8,128 nt of DNA from JABDNZ01 sp050049805 (GTDB lineage: Bacteria; Gemmatimonadota; Gemmatimonadetes; Longimicrobiales; Gaopeijiaceae): positions 1-8,128 of the forward strand of contig JASFVN010000207.1 in NCBI GenBank assembly GCA_050049805.1, read 5' to 3'. Positions 1 to 6,758 of this stretch are shown one piece after another; position 1 is the stretch's first letter; each line of letters opens with the position of its first letter. Under the pieces are notes generated by a model. It searched no databases, was not told where the DNA came from, and saw only the letters and a program-made list of their open reading frames with translations. A program made the translations under genes and the position numbers.

Positions 1-450
1 TTCAGGAAATCCCCCCAGCTCGAAGAGCTCTTGAAAACCGTCCACAGTGTCGATGTGGAGTTCGGCCACGGAGAGGGGGTGAAGCCTCAGCAGATGGTAG
101 CGTCCCTGGAGTGAGTCCCCAGAGTACCGGTAGAAGTCCAAGCGGGCACTCCCCGTCACCAGAATTCGGCGCGACTCGTCTTTCCCGTCATAGAGACCTT
201 TCAGGTAGTTCCGCCAGGACCGGTACTTGTGGATCTCGTCAAAGAACCAGAGGGGAGTGGGCGGGAGTTCCCTCCTGAGGATGCGATCCCGGTGTTCGGG
301 GATGTCCCAATTGAGGTATCCCTCGTCCGCTCCGGGAAGACTCAAGCCGAGAGTCGTCTTCCCCACCTGCCTCGCCCCGGCCACGAACACCATCTTCCGT
401 TCGAGGTCGGAGAGGACTTGGGGATACAAGTACCGCTCCTGATGCGCCAT
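1..450 (-). CDS. AAA_14/DUF4143-family ATPase, N-terminal part (runs off the left edge)
   Basis: The minus-strand frame from the ATG at 450 is open to base 1 and gives 150 residues. Seen: a P-loop, GARQVGKTT, at residues 25-33; a Walker B stretch, PLWFFDEIHKY, at 66-76, with the acidic pair D71-E72; a sensor-like ILVTGSARLDFYR at 96-108; an arginine in GRYHLLRLHPLS at 116-127; and GGFPE at 146-150, the start of the GGFPE signature usual in this family. Family knowledge: these ATPases are about 380-430 residues, with an AAA domain followed by DUF4143. They are cytoplasmic and often occur singly or beside toxin-antitoxin or mobile loci, and their biological role is poorly defined. The DUF4143 part would lie outside the window. 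There is no Shine-Dalgarno before the ATG, and a promoter sits directly against the start (458-486), so the message is probably leaderless. The gene lies 145 bases downstream of the propeller gene on the same strand but has its own promoter. The family call is firm; the function is unknown. Confidence 0.93.
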   Translation of the reverse strand, partial: MAHQERYLYPQVLSDLERKMVFVAGARQVGKTTLGLSLPGADEGYLNWDIPEHRDRILRRELPPTPLWFFDEIHKYRSWRNYLKGLYDGKDESRRILVTGSARLDFYRYSGDSLQGRYHLLRLHPLSVAELHIDTVDGFQELFELGGFPE

Positions 451-457
451 AGGAGGA

Positions 458-486
458 AGGATACTGTTTTTTTTACCACAAGTCAA
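458..486 (-). promoter_or_regulatory. Sigma-70-type promoter for the ATPase gene, leaderless arrangement
   Basis: Read on the minus strand, TTGACT (forward 481-486) is followed after exactly 17 bases by TATCCT (forward 458-463). These match TTGACA at 5 of 6 and TATAAT at 4 of 6 positions, and the spacer contains a run of eight A. Only seven bases (TCCTCCT) separate the -10 box from the ATG at 450, so transcription should begin on or beside the A of the start codon. Those seven bases are pyrimidine-rich and cannot act as a ribosome binding site. The box matches are seen; the start site is inferred. Confidence 0.6.
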
Positions 487-541
487 AATTGACCGCGTAT
501 TTTTTCGACTACTGGTGAAAACGACCGGATTCCTGATTTGG

Positions 542-581
542 GTCGGAGAGGCAGGCCGCGGGAGGTCCGGGCGTCTCCGAC
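542..581 (-). terminator. Hairpin after the propeller gene, possible terminator or 3' stabiliser
   Basis: Perfect 8-base arms, GTCGGAGA (542-549) and TCTCCGAC (574-581), enclose 24 GC-rich bases. The hairpin begins 14 bases after the stop codon of the propeller gene. No U-run follows on the minus strand, so it is not a classic intrinsic terminator. It may protect the 3' end of the message or assist Rho-dependent ending. The arms are seen; the role is inferred. Confidence 0.35.
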
Positions 582-595
582 AAATGACTCCTCCC

Positions 596-2803
596 TCAAC
601 CGCCCGCGCCCTGCAAGACGTCCCCGAGGTCCACACGCCAGACGGAGCTGCCTCGGGGGATCTCACCCTCGAAGCTGATGTACCGACCGTCGGGAGAGAG
701 CCTGAAATACCAGATGCTTTCCTGAAGGCCAGCGGAAACGAGCACCGGGTCTTCGTCGGGATCCAGGGACACGAGCCACACGCTCGCCCCCCACTGATCT
801 TCACCACTCCAATTCCCGCCTCCCAGGAAGTGCTGGCTGTCGGGCATCCATTGGCCGATTCCTCCTCCCTCGAGCATCACGGGCTCGCCCACCACCTCCC
901 CGGTATCCCCCACTTCGACCATGAGAACGCCGCTTTTGGCCGGTGATGGAGGGACGTACCTCATGGCTAGCATGCGACCGTCCGGGGACCACATGGACGG
1001 ACCATGGCCCCGTGGAGCCATCAATCCTGGAAGGGTCAGAAGGCGGCGTGCCTGGTCCTCCCCGGCCTGGGCCAGGTAGAGGGATGCCTCCTGCCCTTCA
1101 TTACGGGCGAACGCCACACGATTCCCGTGCACGGCCACCGCAGGTGGGTTCGTTTCCCCCTGTTGGACCTCCCCCTCTGCCAGGAAGCTCCAGAGGAGCC
1201 TTGGGGCGCCTTCCGGATTCGCTGCCATGAGCTCGTAACGGCCATTCCGGTGAATGCCGTAGAGGAACGTCCCGCCGTCCCGCATGAAGGTGCCGCCCGA
1301 CCCCCGGACTTCCCATCGACCCCAGAAGGAATACCCCGGGGGTTGGGGACCTTCGTCCAGCTTTCGGGCACTGTCCCCGACGATGTCGTACACCCACGCC
1401 TCCCGGGGGCCCTCTTCGGGATCCGTGATAAAGAGGACGTGCTCACCATCTCCGGATAGGATGGGCCACCCGTCGATATGAGGGCCCGGGAGAGGTACCT
1501 GCCGCATGGGGCTGCCATCCACCGGGGCCAGCATGTAGATGGGCTGACCGTTCAGTCTGGTTTTGAAAAAGACCTCCCTTGAATCCGGAGTCCAGTCCAG
1601 AGGCAGGTCGTAGCCCCAGGCCTCGTTGAGCCGTCGAACCGGCCCCCCGGCCAGGGGGAGCACCCGGAGGGGATTCGCGACCTCTGCCCGGACGGCAAGG
1701 AACTCTCCAGGGACTCCCGTGAAGCCCATCAGGCTGAAGGGCTCAGGGAGATGGATCCGGGCCAGGCGCTCGCCCTCCACGGTCGACACTTCATAGCTTT
1801 TTCCGTTTCCCCCTCCCGAGGGCCCTTCGCGGAAGAGGAAGCGGGCGTCGGGGCTGAGACGGACGTTGTCGTCCCAGGTCGAGAGCCGTTCGGGGGTCCC
1901 GCCCTCCGCTGGAACCCGCATGACCGCCAGCCCCTCCCCTCCGATCCGAGGCCAGTGAAGGAAGTAGAGGACGCGACCCTCCTCTCCCCACCGGATGTCC
2001 ATGATAGCGCCTGAGACCGTGAGAACCGTCCGGGGGATCCCGCCTGTGCTTGGCAGGACCTTGAGGCTGCTGCTGCGGTCCGTAGTGGCATAGGACTCGA
2101 ACCTTCCGTAGGCGATCTCTTGGCCGTCCGGGGAGATTGCCATCACATGACTGTTATCCAGGCTCACCTGCCGGGGAGGGCCGGTCGGGCGCCCGTTTTC
2201 CGGCGAGATCGGCATCCTCATCACGTAGGTCCCGGGTACCGAGGCCTGACCCTCCACGGTGCCGCCGGGTCGGGTCGACATGAAGGCGATGGCGTCTCCA
2301 GACGCGAACCAACGGGGCTCATCGTCGAAATACTCACCCTGGGTGAGGCGCACCATCTCGCCGCCATCTACCGGGGCGAGCCAGAGGTTTGCCCGCTGGG
2401 CCTCCTCGAGGGCGCTGAAGACCACCCACCTCCCGTCAGGGGAGAGGGAGGGGCTCCTCATGTCATTGAAGCCGCCCACTCCTGCTGTCAATCGCAGGGA
2501 ATCCGTTCCGAAGAGCCTCTCGAAGCGAGGCTCTATCTCCGGTATGGCTTCCTGGGGTTGGGTTTCCTGGGCAGACGCGGCCCCGGGGCCACTCGAGAGG
2601 AAGGCCATGAGGGTCAAAAGCGCTGCTGCTATTCCTTCCCGGCGACTCCCTCCACAGCATTGAGCCAATACGAACCCGGCACAGATGAAGAGGAGAGCTA
2701 CCACCATTCCCACCAGGATCCACCCGACGAATCGAATGACGAGGATGAGAAAGGGGTCGGACTGGGAGAGGGCCTGGGCCACGGTCTGGACGGTGTCGAA
2801 CAT
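596..2803 (-). CDS. Membrane-anchored TolB/PD40 beta-propeller protein
   Basis: 735 residues from the ATG at 2803, chosen because AGGAGG lies five bases before it. An in-frame ATG at 2890 would add 29 residues but has no ribosome site and precedes the predicted transcription start. Residues 1-17 are short and acidic. Residues 18-47 are a strong membrane segment; a short basic loop (CCGGSRREG, 49-57) follows; residues 58-70 are a second hydrophobic stretch ending in AASA (75-78) before QETQ, which resembles a signal-peptidase site. From about residue 100 to the end I count roughly 13 blades with SPDGR-type loops (SPDG at 121, then SPDGQ, SPDAR, TPDSR, SPDGRM and SPDGRY). This is enough for two six- or seven-bladed propellers outside the membrane. 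No kinase, peptidase S9 or winged-helix domain is joined to it, although such fusions are common for PD40 propellers. TolB-type propellers bind proteins or glycans; the partner here is unknown. It lies downstream of a two-component pair and of a candidate sigma-54 promoter. Confidence 0.92.
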   Translation of the reverse strand: MFDTVQTVAQALSQSDPFLILVIRFVGWILVGMVVALLFICAGFVLAQCCGGSRREGIAAALLTLMAFLSSGPGAASAQETQPQEAIPEIEPRFERLFGTDSLRLTAGVGGFNDMRSPSLSPDGRWVVFSALEEAQRANLWLAPVDGGEMVRLTQGEYFDDEPRWFASGDAIAFMSTRPGGTVEGQASVPGTYVMRMPISPENGRPTGPPRQVSLDNSHVMAISPDGQEIAYGRFESYATTDRSSSLKVLPSTGGIPRTVLTVSGAIMDIRWGEEGRVLYFLHWPRIGGEGLAVMRVPAEGGTPERLSTWDDNVRLSPDARFLFREGPSGGGNGKSYEVSTVEGERLARIHLPEPFSLMGFTGVPGEFLAVRAEVANPLRVLPLAGGPVRRLNEAWGYDLPLDWTPDSREVFFKTRLNGQPIYMLAPVDGSPMRQVPLPGPHIDGWPILSGDGEHVLFITDPEEGPREAWVYDIVGDSARKLDEGPQPPGYSFWGRWEVRGSGGTFMRDGGTFLYGIHRNGRYELMAANPEGAPRLLWSFLAEGEVQQGETNPPAVAVHGNRVAFARNEGQEASLYLAQAGEDQARRLLTLPGLMAPRGHGPSMWSPDGRMLAMRYVPPSPAKSGVLMVEVGDTGEVVGEPVMLEGGGIGQWMPDSQHFLGGGNWSGEDQWGASVWLVSLDPDEDPVLVSAGLQESIWYFRLSPDGRYISFEGEIPRGSSVWRVDLGDVLQGAGG

Positions 2804-2808
2804 GGGGG

Positions 2809-2814
2809 CCTCCT
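2809..2814 (-). promoter_or_regulatory. Ribosome binding site that sets the propeller gene start
   Basis: Forward CCTCCT reads AGGAGG on the minus strand, five bases before the ATG at 2803. It is a full match to the anti-Shine-Dalgarno core and decides against the longer in-frame start at 2890. Confidence 0.85.
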
Positions 2815-2885
2815 GTGGGGTGGATCGACCGGAGTCGGAGACCGGACCGGATCCGAGGAGCGCGTTGGTCTGTGGTAATGGCCAG

Positions 2886-2901
2886 AACAAGGAGGGTGCC
2901 A
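2886..2901 (-). promoter_or_regulatory. Candidate sigma-54 (-24/-12) promoter of the propeller gene
   Basis: On the minus strand the sequence is TGGCACCCTCCTTGTT, against the consensus TGGCAC-N5-TTGCW. All six bases of the -24 box match, the spacing is exact, and the only departure is T for C in the invariant -12 GC pair. The predicted start is near 2875, giving a leader of about 72 bases to the ATG at 2803. The neighbouring regulator carries the GAFTGA motif needed to activate sigma-54 polymerase, which supports the reading. The -12 mismatch is the main weakness. Confidence 0.5.
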
Positions 2902-2973
2902 GGATTCTGGGGTGTCGAAAGCTCCTTACCTGACGGGTTTTTGGAGAGAACGTCGGAACTCATGGTTTCAAAT

Positions 2974-3000
2974 CGCTACGTACGAGTAGCGCTTCGCTAC
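2974..3000. promoter_or_regulatory. Triple CGCTAC/GTAGCG box cluster, candidate enhancer site for the response regulator
   Basis: CGCTAC (2974-2979), GTAGCG (2986-2991) and CGCTAC (2995-3000) give one inverted pair with a 6-base spacer and a second with a 3-base spacer. The two direct copies are 21 bp apart, two helical turns. The first dyad is centred near 2983, about 108 bp upstream of the predicted sigma-54 start at 2875, which is typical of NtrC-type activator sites. The cluster lies three bases beyond the regulator's stop codon, so it could also fold as a hairpin in that message, but no U-run follows on the minus strand. The binding role is inferred. Confidence 0.45.
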
Positions 3001-3003
3001 CGG

Positions 3004-4350
3004 CTATTCCGGCACGTCCAGCCCATGTCTCTCGATGATCCGGTCCAGGCGGGTCCTGGAGATCTTCAGGACCTCCGCTGTCCTGCGCTTCACCCCTCCG
3101 GCCTCTTTGAGGACTTTCTGGACATGACGAGCCTCGGCGGCTTCCAGGCTCTGATCCCGGTCCTCCACACTCTCTCGATCCAGGCGGGCCGTCCCGAATT
3201 CGAAATGGCCTTCGTCCAGGAAGGGGCCCCGGGCCAGGACCGCTGCCCGGGTGAGGGCATGCTCCAGCTCCCGGACATTTCCGGGCCAGTCGTAGTCGAG
3301 GAGGGATCGGAGGGCAGCGTCGGAGAGCTTTTTGACCTCCCTATCCAACTCCCGGCCGATCTTGTCCAGGAAATGATCGGCGAGAAGGGGAATGTCCTCC
3401 TTTCGATCCCTCAACGGGGGGACGCTGACCTCAACGACCTGAAGACGGAAGAAGAGATCCTTGCGAAACCGACCTTCCCGCACCCGCTTTTCCAGCGGCG
3501 TCTGGGTGGCCGCCATGATCCGTGCACCGGTTCGACGGGGGCGCTCCCCTCCGACCGGGAAGAACTCTCCGTCCTCCAGTACTCGGAGGAGCTTGGACTG
3601 GAACTCCGGGGCCGTGTCACCGATCTCGTCCAGGAAGATGGTTCCTTCCCCTGCCAACTCGAAGTACCCTTGCCTCGGCCCCACGGCACCGGTGAAGGCT
3701 CCCCTGACATGTCCGAAGAGCTCCGACTCCAGGAGGGGTTCCGGAATGGCCGTGCAGTTCACGCCGATGAAGGGTTCGGATGCCAACTTGGAGCTGGTGT
3801 GGATGGCCCTGGCGATCCGTTCTTTTCCGGTCCCCGTCTCTCCCGTGATGAGGACGGTGGCCCGGTTCTCCGCCAGGACGCCGATGAGCTTGTAGACCTC
3901 GATCATGGACGGATGCCGGCCCACAAGACGGTGTGGCTCGGGCTCTTGTGATTCCGTTTGCGAGGGTGCGCTGACCGTCCGCCGCAGGTCCCGGTCCCTG
4001 AAGCACTGGTCCAACAGATGGTCGATCCTCTTCAGGTCCAGGGGCTTCACCAGGTAATCGTACGCTCCGCCCTTCATCGCCCCCACGGCGCTCTCCATAC
4101 TCTCATGGGCCGTGATGACGATGACGTCGGCGTCGGATCCATCCCGAATCCTCCGGAGGAGCTCCAGCCCGTCCAAGCCGGGCATCCTGACGTCCGTGAT
4201 CACCAGGGCCGGTTCGAAGGATTCCAGCTGATTCAGGGCCTTTTCGCCGGTCTCTGCGGTACGGACCTGGTACCCTCTTCTCTCCAGGTGGATCTCGAAG
4301 GTTTCACGGATGGAGGCGTCGTCATCCACCACCAGGATGCGATGACTCAT
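3004..4350 (-). CDS. NtrC-family sigma-54-dependent response regulator
   Basis: 448 residues, normal for the family. The start MSHRILVVDDD (ATG at 4350) places the receiver at the N-terminus, lies about eight bases after a GGAGG-like site, and overlaps the kinase stop as ATGA, suggesting translational coupling. An in-frame ATG at 4485 would add 45 low-complexity residues inside the kinase gene and is rejected. Receiver (about 1-120): acidic pocket D9-D10-D11, phospho-acceptor D53 in ITDVRMPG, T80 and K102 before P103, all intact. AAA+ domain (about 140-370): Walker A GETGTGKE (170-177), the sigma-54 contact loop GAFTGA (217-222), Walker B GTIFLDE (236-242). A C-terminal Fis-type helix-turn-helix ends in KRRTAEVLKISRTRLDRIIERH. 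It should bind enhancer DNA once phosphorylated and drive open-complex formation by sigma-54 polymerase. The partner is the kinase encoded just upstream; likely targets are the propeller gene downstream and perhaps its own operon. The specific regulon cannot be named from sequence. Confidence 0.97.
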   Translation of the reverse strand: MSHRILVVDDDASIRETFEIHLERRGYQVRTAETGEKALNQLESFEPALVITDVRMPGLDGLELLRRIRDGSDADVIVITAHESMESAVGAMKGGAYDYLVKPLDLKRIDHLLDQCFRDRDLRRTVSAPSQTESQEPEPHRLVGRHPSMIEVYKLIGVLAENRATVLITGETGTGKERIARAIHTSSKLASEPFIGVNCTAIPEPLLESELFGHVRGAFTGAVGPRQGYFELAGEGTIFLDEIGDTAPEFQSKLLRVLEDGEFFPVGGERPRRTGARIMAATQTPLEKRVREGRFRKDLFFRLQVVEVSVPPLRDRKEDIPLLADHFLDKIGRELDREVKKLSDAALRSLLDYDWPGNVRELEHALTRAAVLARGPFLDEGHFEFGTARLDRESVEDRDQSLEAAEARHVQKVLKEAGGVKRRTAEVLKISRTRLDRIIERHGLDVPE

Positions 4351-6182
4351 GAGGCTCTCTCCTCTGCTTCGGCCGCTTCCGACTGGGGGTCGTCGATCCC
4401 GGATGGACGATGGAGGGGGAGCTCCACGAGGAATGTCGCCCCGGCGGACTCTCGACCGGCTGCTTCCGCTCCCGACTTCAGCCACAGCCGGCCCTCGTGG
4501 TCCTGTACGGCCAGCCGGGCGACGGCGAGCCCGAAGCCTGTGCCTTCCGTCTTGGTGGTCACGAAGGGCCGGAAAATCTGGTCCCTGGCCTCCTCCGGGA
4601 CACCAATCCCCTCATCCGTGATGCCGACTCGAATGGTCTCGGCGGACTCGGGCCCAGGGGGGTTCTCGGTATGGACGTGCACCACTCCCCCATGGGGCAT
4701 GGCTTCTTCAGCGTTCACCAGGAGATTCACGAATACGCTCTTCAGCTCCTCCGGATCGGCCAGGACCAGGTCCTCCTGGGCATCGAGGTTCATCCGGACT
4801 TTCACTCCCCGGGATCCCAACTGGGTTTCCAGTAATTCGACTGACTCCCTCAGGGTCTCGTGCAGGGAGGCGGCCACTCTGGAGGGTGGATGGGTTCGGG
4901 CCATATCCAGGATCTTCCGGACCGCCTCCTCCAGATGAGCCACCTCCCGCAGGCAGATCCCCAGGGACCGGATGGATGGCTCGGACAGGCCCTCCGCTTT
5001 GGCTTCCTCCTCCAACCCCTGGAGATTGAGTTTGATGGACGTGAGGGGGTTACGGATCTCGTGGGAGATGCTGGACGCAAACTCGCCCATGATGGCCATC
5101 TGCCTCGTCTCCTCTACCCGGCGAAGCATCTGCCGCACCTCCTCGACCATCAGTCCGAAGGCTGCCGATAGGCGGCCCACCTCGTCCGGCCCCGTTGGAG
5201 GGAGGGAGGGAGCCAGGTCGCCCTTCCCCACACGCTCCGACGCAAGGGTCAAGGCTTCCAGGGAAGCCGTTGCCCGCCTGGTCGAAACCAGGAATGCGCC
5301 CGCTACCACAGCTACCAGGACGAGGACGATGAGGAGGAAACCCCTTTGGGCCCCCCTGAAGGGAGCGACGAACTCGTCCAGAGAGGCCGTGGAGATTACG
5401 GTCCAGGGTGGAGTCTCCAGACTCACGAAGGAGGCCACCCGGTTCGAGTCCCCCTCGCGGTAACCAAAGCTACCGTTGGGGGCATCCAGAGTCCCGGCAT
5501 CCACATCCCAGGACGAGGACCCGAGGAGAGAAGCCGCTGCTTGGTTGATGTGGGTCCGGCTCGGGTGATGGAGGATCTCGCCCCTTCCGCGATCCATGAC
5601 CACCGTGTACCCGGAGGGTCCAAAGACGTTTTCCAGGAGTTCCGCAGGCAAGACGATGGGCAGCCTGACCGAAGCCTCCACCGTGCCTATCCTTTCCGCG
5701 GTGTTCAAGTCCGGTACGGGAACTACGAAACGGGCTGTAGGCGAGACTATCGATGAACCTGCAATGACTTCAGTTCCCCAGGCCGTGACACCTCCATCGG
5801 CCCCCAGGGAAAAAAGGATTCGTCCGGCCTCGTCCCGGAGGCGGATGTCCCGATAGGAGGCGCCGAACCGGGCCCAGGCATCCGCCAGAAAGGAGGTGGC
5901 TCTCTGGAGAGCCGTGTCGGAGGGGGTGGGCTGTTGTCCCGAGTGAGCCTGGTAGAGCTGTTGCGTTTCCGCATTCTCCGCGATCAGGAGGAGCTCCGAG
6001 AGGCGAAGGTCGTACCGGTCCAGGATCTCGGATGCGGCTTCCGAAGCCAGAGCATGGGTCTGGGCTTCCAGAAGCCCCCGAACGGCTTTCATGGACCGGG
6101 TGTATCCGATGACTCCCAAGAGGAGGATCGGTACCACCCCCAGGCCGAAGAAGAGGACCAGAATACGAGCTCGCAGGCTCAT
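4347..6182 (-). CDS. Membrane sensor histidine kinase (dCache-like sensor, HAMP, HisKA, HATPase)
   Basis: 611 residues. Membrane segment 1 is at 7-27. A periplasmic region of about 250 residues follows, starting with a long helix and then strands such as YRDIRLRDEAGRILFS, YTVVMDRGRGEILHHP and WTVISTASLDEF, the pattern of a dCache (double PAS-like) ligand domain. Membrane segment 2 is at 281-300, then a HAMP linker with the usual DEVGRLSAAFG. The phospho-accepting H374 lies in SISHEIRNPLTSIK. The ATPase domain has an N-box, VNLLVNAEEAMP (485-496), a G1 box, DEGIGVPEE (523-531), an F-box around FRPFVTTK, and a G2 box, GTGFGLAV (547-554). No key residue is missing. It should autophosphorylate on a periplasmic small-molecule signal and pass phosphate to D53 of the regulator that overlaps it by 4 bp. 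The ligand is unknown; this architecture is shared with ZraS/AtoS-like kinases but does not identify the signal. I see no clear Shine-Dalgarno before the ATG at 6182. Confidence 0.95.
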   Translation of the reverse strand: MSLRARILVLFFGLGVVPILLLGVIGYTRSMKAVRGLLEAQTHALASEAASEILDRYDLRLSELLLIAENAETQQLYQAHSGQQPTPSDTALQRATSFLADAWARFGASYRDIRLRDEAGRILFSLGADGGVTAWGTEVIAGSSIVSPTARFVVPVPDLNTAERIGTVEASVRLPIVLPAELLENVFGPSGYTVVMDRGRGEILHHPSRTHINQAAASLLGSSSWDVDAGTLDAPNGSFGYREGDSNRVASFVSLETPPWTVISTASLDEFVAPFRGAQRGFLLIVLVLVAVVAGAFLVSTRRATASLEALTLASERVGKGDLAPSLPPTGPDEVGRLSAAFGLMVEEVRQMLRRVEETRQMAIMGEFASSISHEIRNPLTSIKLNLQGLEEEAKAEGLSEPSIRSLGICLREVAHLEEAVRKILDMARTHPPSRVAASLHETLRESVELLETQLGSRGVKVRMNLDAQEDLVLADPEELKSVFVNLLVNAEEAMPHGGVVHVHTENPPGPESAETIRVGITDEGIGVPEEARDQIFRPFVTTKTEGTGFGLAVARLAVQDHEGRLWLKSGAEAAGRESAGATFLVELPLHRPSGIDDPQSEAAEAEERAS

Positions 6183-6230
6183 GGCGGACCGTTTTTCGGG
6201 TGGCGTGGAGTGCAGTCAGGATAGCTGCTT

Positions 6231-6246
6231 AGCAGGATCCAGGCCA
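6231..6246 (-). promoter_or_regulatory. Possible sigma-54 promoter of the kinase-regulator operon
   Basis: On the minus strand TGGCCTGGATCCTGCT keeps the invariant GG and GC pairs at the correct 10-base separation, with TGGC at -24 and TGCT at -12. The interior of the -24 box departs from consensus. The predicted start is near 6220, about 38 bases before the ATG at 6182. It overlaps a small dyad, CTGCT-T-AGCAG (6225-6235), which could itself be an operator and could produce part of the match by chance. If real, it implies autoregulation by the encoded activator. Confidence 0.3.
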
Positions 6247-6254
6247 CTGTTTGC

Positions 6255-6276
6255 CGGCTCTTCTCGCGAGGAGCCG
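6255..6276. repeat. 22-bp imperfect palindrome around TCGCGA
   Basis: CGGCTC (6255-6260) and GAGCCG (6271-6276) are perfect inverted arms. The ten bases between them extend the symmetry through TTCTCGCGAG with one wobble pair and a central mismatch. It lies about 35-56 bp upstream of the candidate kinase promoter start and would not be in that message, so a protein-binding site is more likely than an RNA hairpin. No matching site was seen elsewhere in the window. Confidence 0.5.
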
Positions 6277-6329
6277 TGTCGGGGGAAGGACGGGGCTGGA
6301 GCATCGGTTGCGCGGGGCCTCATTGCAGC

Positions 6330-6440
6330 GTGCGCGTGCGGTGGGCTTCGTGCTGCGCCTGCGTCGGTCTCGGGTTGTCCCTGCCTCGGTCTCGGGTTGT
6401 CCCTGCGGCGGTCTCGCGGTGCGCCTGCGGTGGTCTCGCG
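6330..6440. repeat. Five tandem degenerate 22-bp direct repeats
   Basis: Units begin at 6330, 6353, 6375, 6397 and 6419. The last four are contiguous and exactly 22 bp; one base separates the first two. Within units the shared core is CTGCG/CCTGCG followed by CGGTCTCGGG or GGTCTCGCG. Units 3 and 4 both start TTGTCCCTGC, and the outermost units are the most diverged. The period of about two helical turns would place each unit on the same face of the DNA. The array sits about 110-220 bp upstream of the candidate kinase promoter start. It does not encode a credible protein, and there are no spacers, so it is not a CRISPR array. Confidence 0.75.
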
Positions 6441-6604
6441 GTTCAGCTGAAACGTTTTTCGTCGGCCTTTGCGCCGCTCGGTTCAGTCGGAAAGTTCCTC
6501 CCTCGTCGCCGCCTCCCTCAGCAGAGCCGCAGAACTCCTGCTCCGGCCACTGTCCCAAACCTTCATCAGCGGGCCCATTTTTTTCTTGACAGCTTTGGAT
6601 CTGG

Positions 6605-6636
6605 CGGCTTTCCCGAAGTCCGGGACAGCCGTTTTT
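6605..6636 (+). terminator. Plus-strand intrinsic terminator with no gene in front of it
   Basis: CGGCT (6605-6609), T, TCCCG (6611-6615), loop AAGTC, CGGGA (6621-6625), C, AGCCG (6627-6631) form an 11-step stem with a single T-C mismatch. TTTTT (6632-6636) follows at once. Stem, loop and U-run are in the textbook order for rightward transcription only; on the minus strand no U-run follows. The nearest recognised plus-strand gene begins downstream at 6816, so what it terminates is unclear. Confidence 0.65.
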
Positions 6637-6758
6637 CCCCGCCGTGAAGGACCCTTACGCGAGTCCTGACCGAGAAAGTCCCCTGCCTTTGAAAGCTGAA
6701 CGCTCCGCCACCTCCCACACCCTTCTCCGGCCCAAAGAGAGGGCCAAAAAACCGGCAT

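Noticed and set aside
2648..2680. Lipobox before the CC pair in the propeller protein (VLAQCC)
   Set aside because: A glutamine immediately before the cysteine is not accepted by the lipoprotein signal peptidase consensus, so lipid anchoring is not supported.
2974..3000. CGCTAC/GTAGCG cluster as an intrinsic terminator of the kinase-regulator operon
   Set aside because: The stem is followed on the minus strand by mixed sequence with no U-run, and the three-box layout and its distance to the -24/-12 element fit a binding site better.
2815..3951. Long plus-strand open frame (378 codons) opposite the regulator and the gap beside it
   Set aside because: It is antisense to the confident NtrC-type regulator, has no ribosome site or recognisable domain, and is the expected mirror of GC-rich codon bias. 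The same applies to the plus-strand frames at 2120-2878 and 3958-4938.
6330..6440. CRISPR array
   Set aside because: Units are contiguous, degenerate and have no unique spacers, and no cas gene is present.
6586..6614. Perfect TTGACA at 6586-6591 as a -35 box
   Set aside because: The bases 16-18 positions downstream are TTTCCC-like, with no acceptable -10 box, and the terminator stem starts immediately after.
6229..6647. Overlapping small open frames on both strands in the intergenic region
   Set aside because: Translations are arginine-, serine- and cysteine-rich, follow the 22-bp repeats, and lack start signals. One plus-strand frame ends at 6589, just before the terminator, but nothing else supports it.
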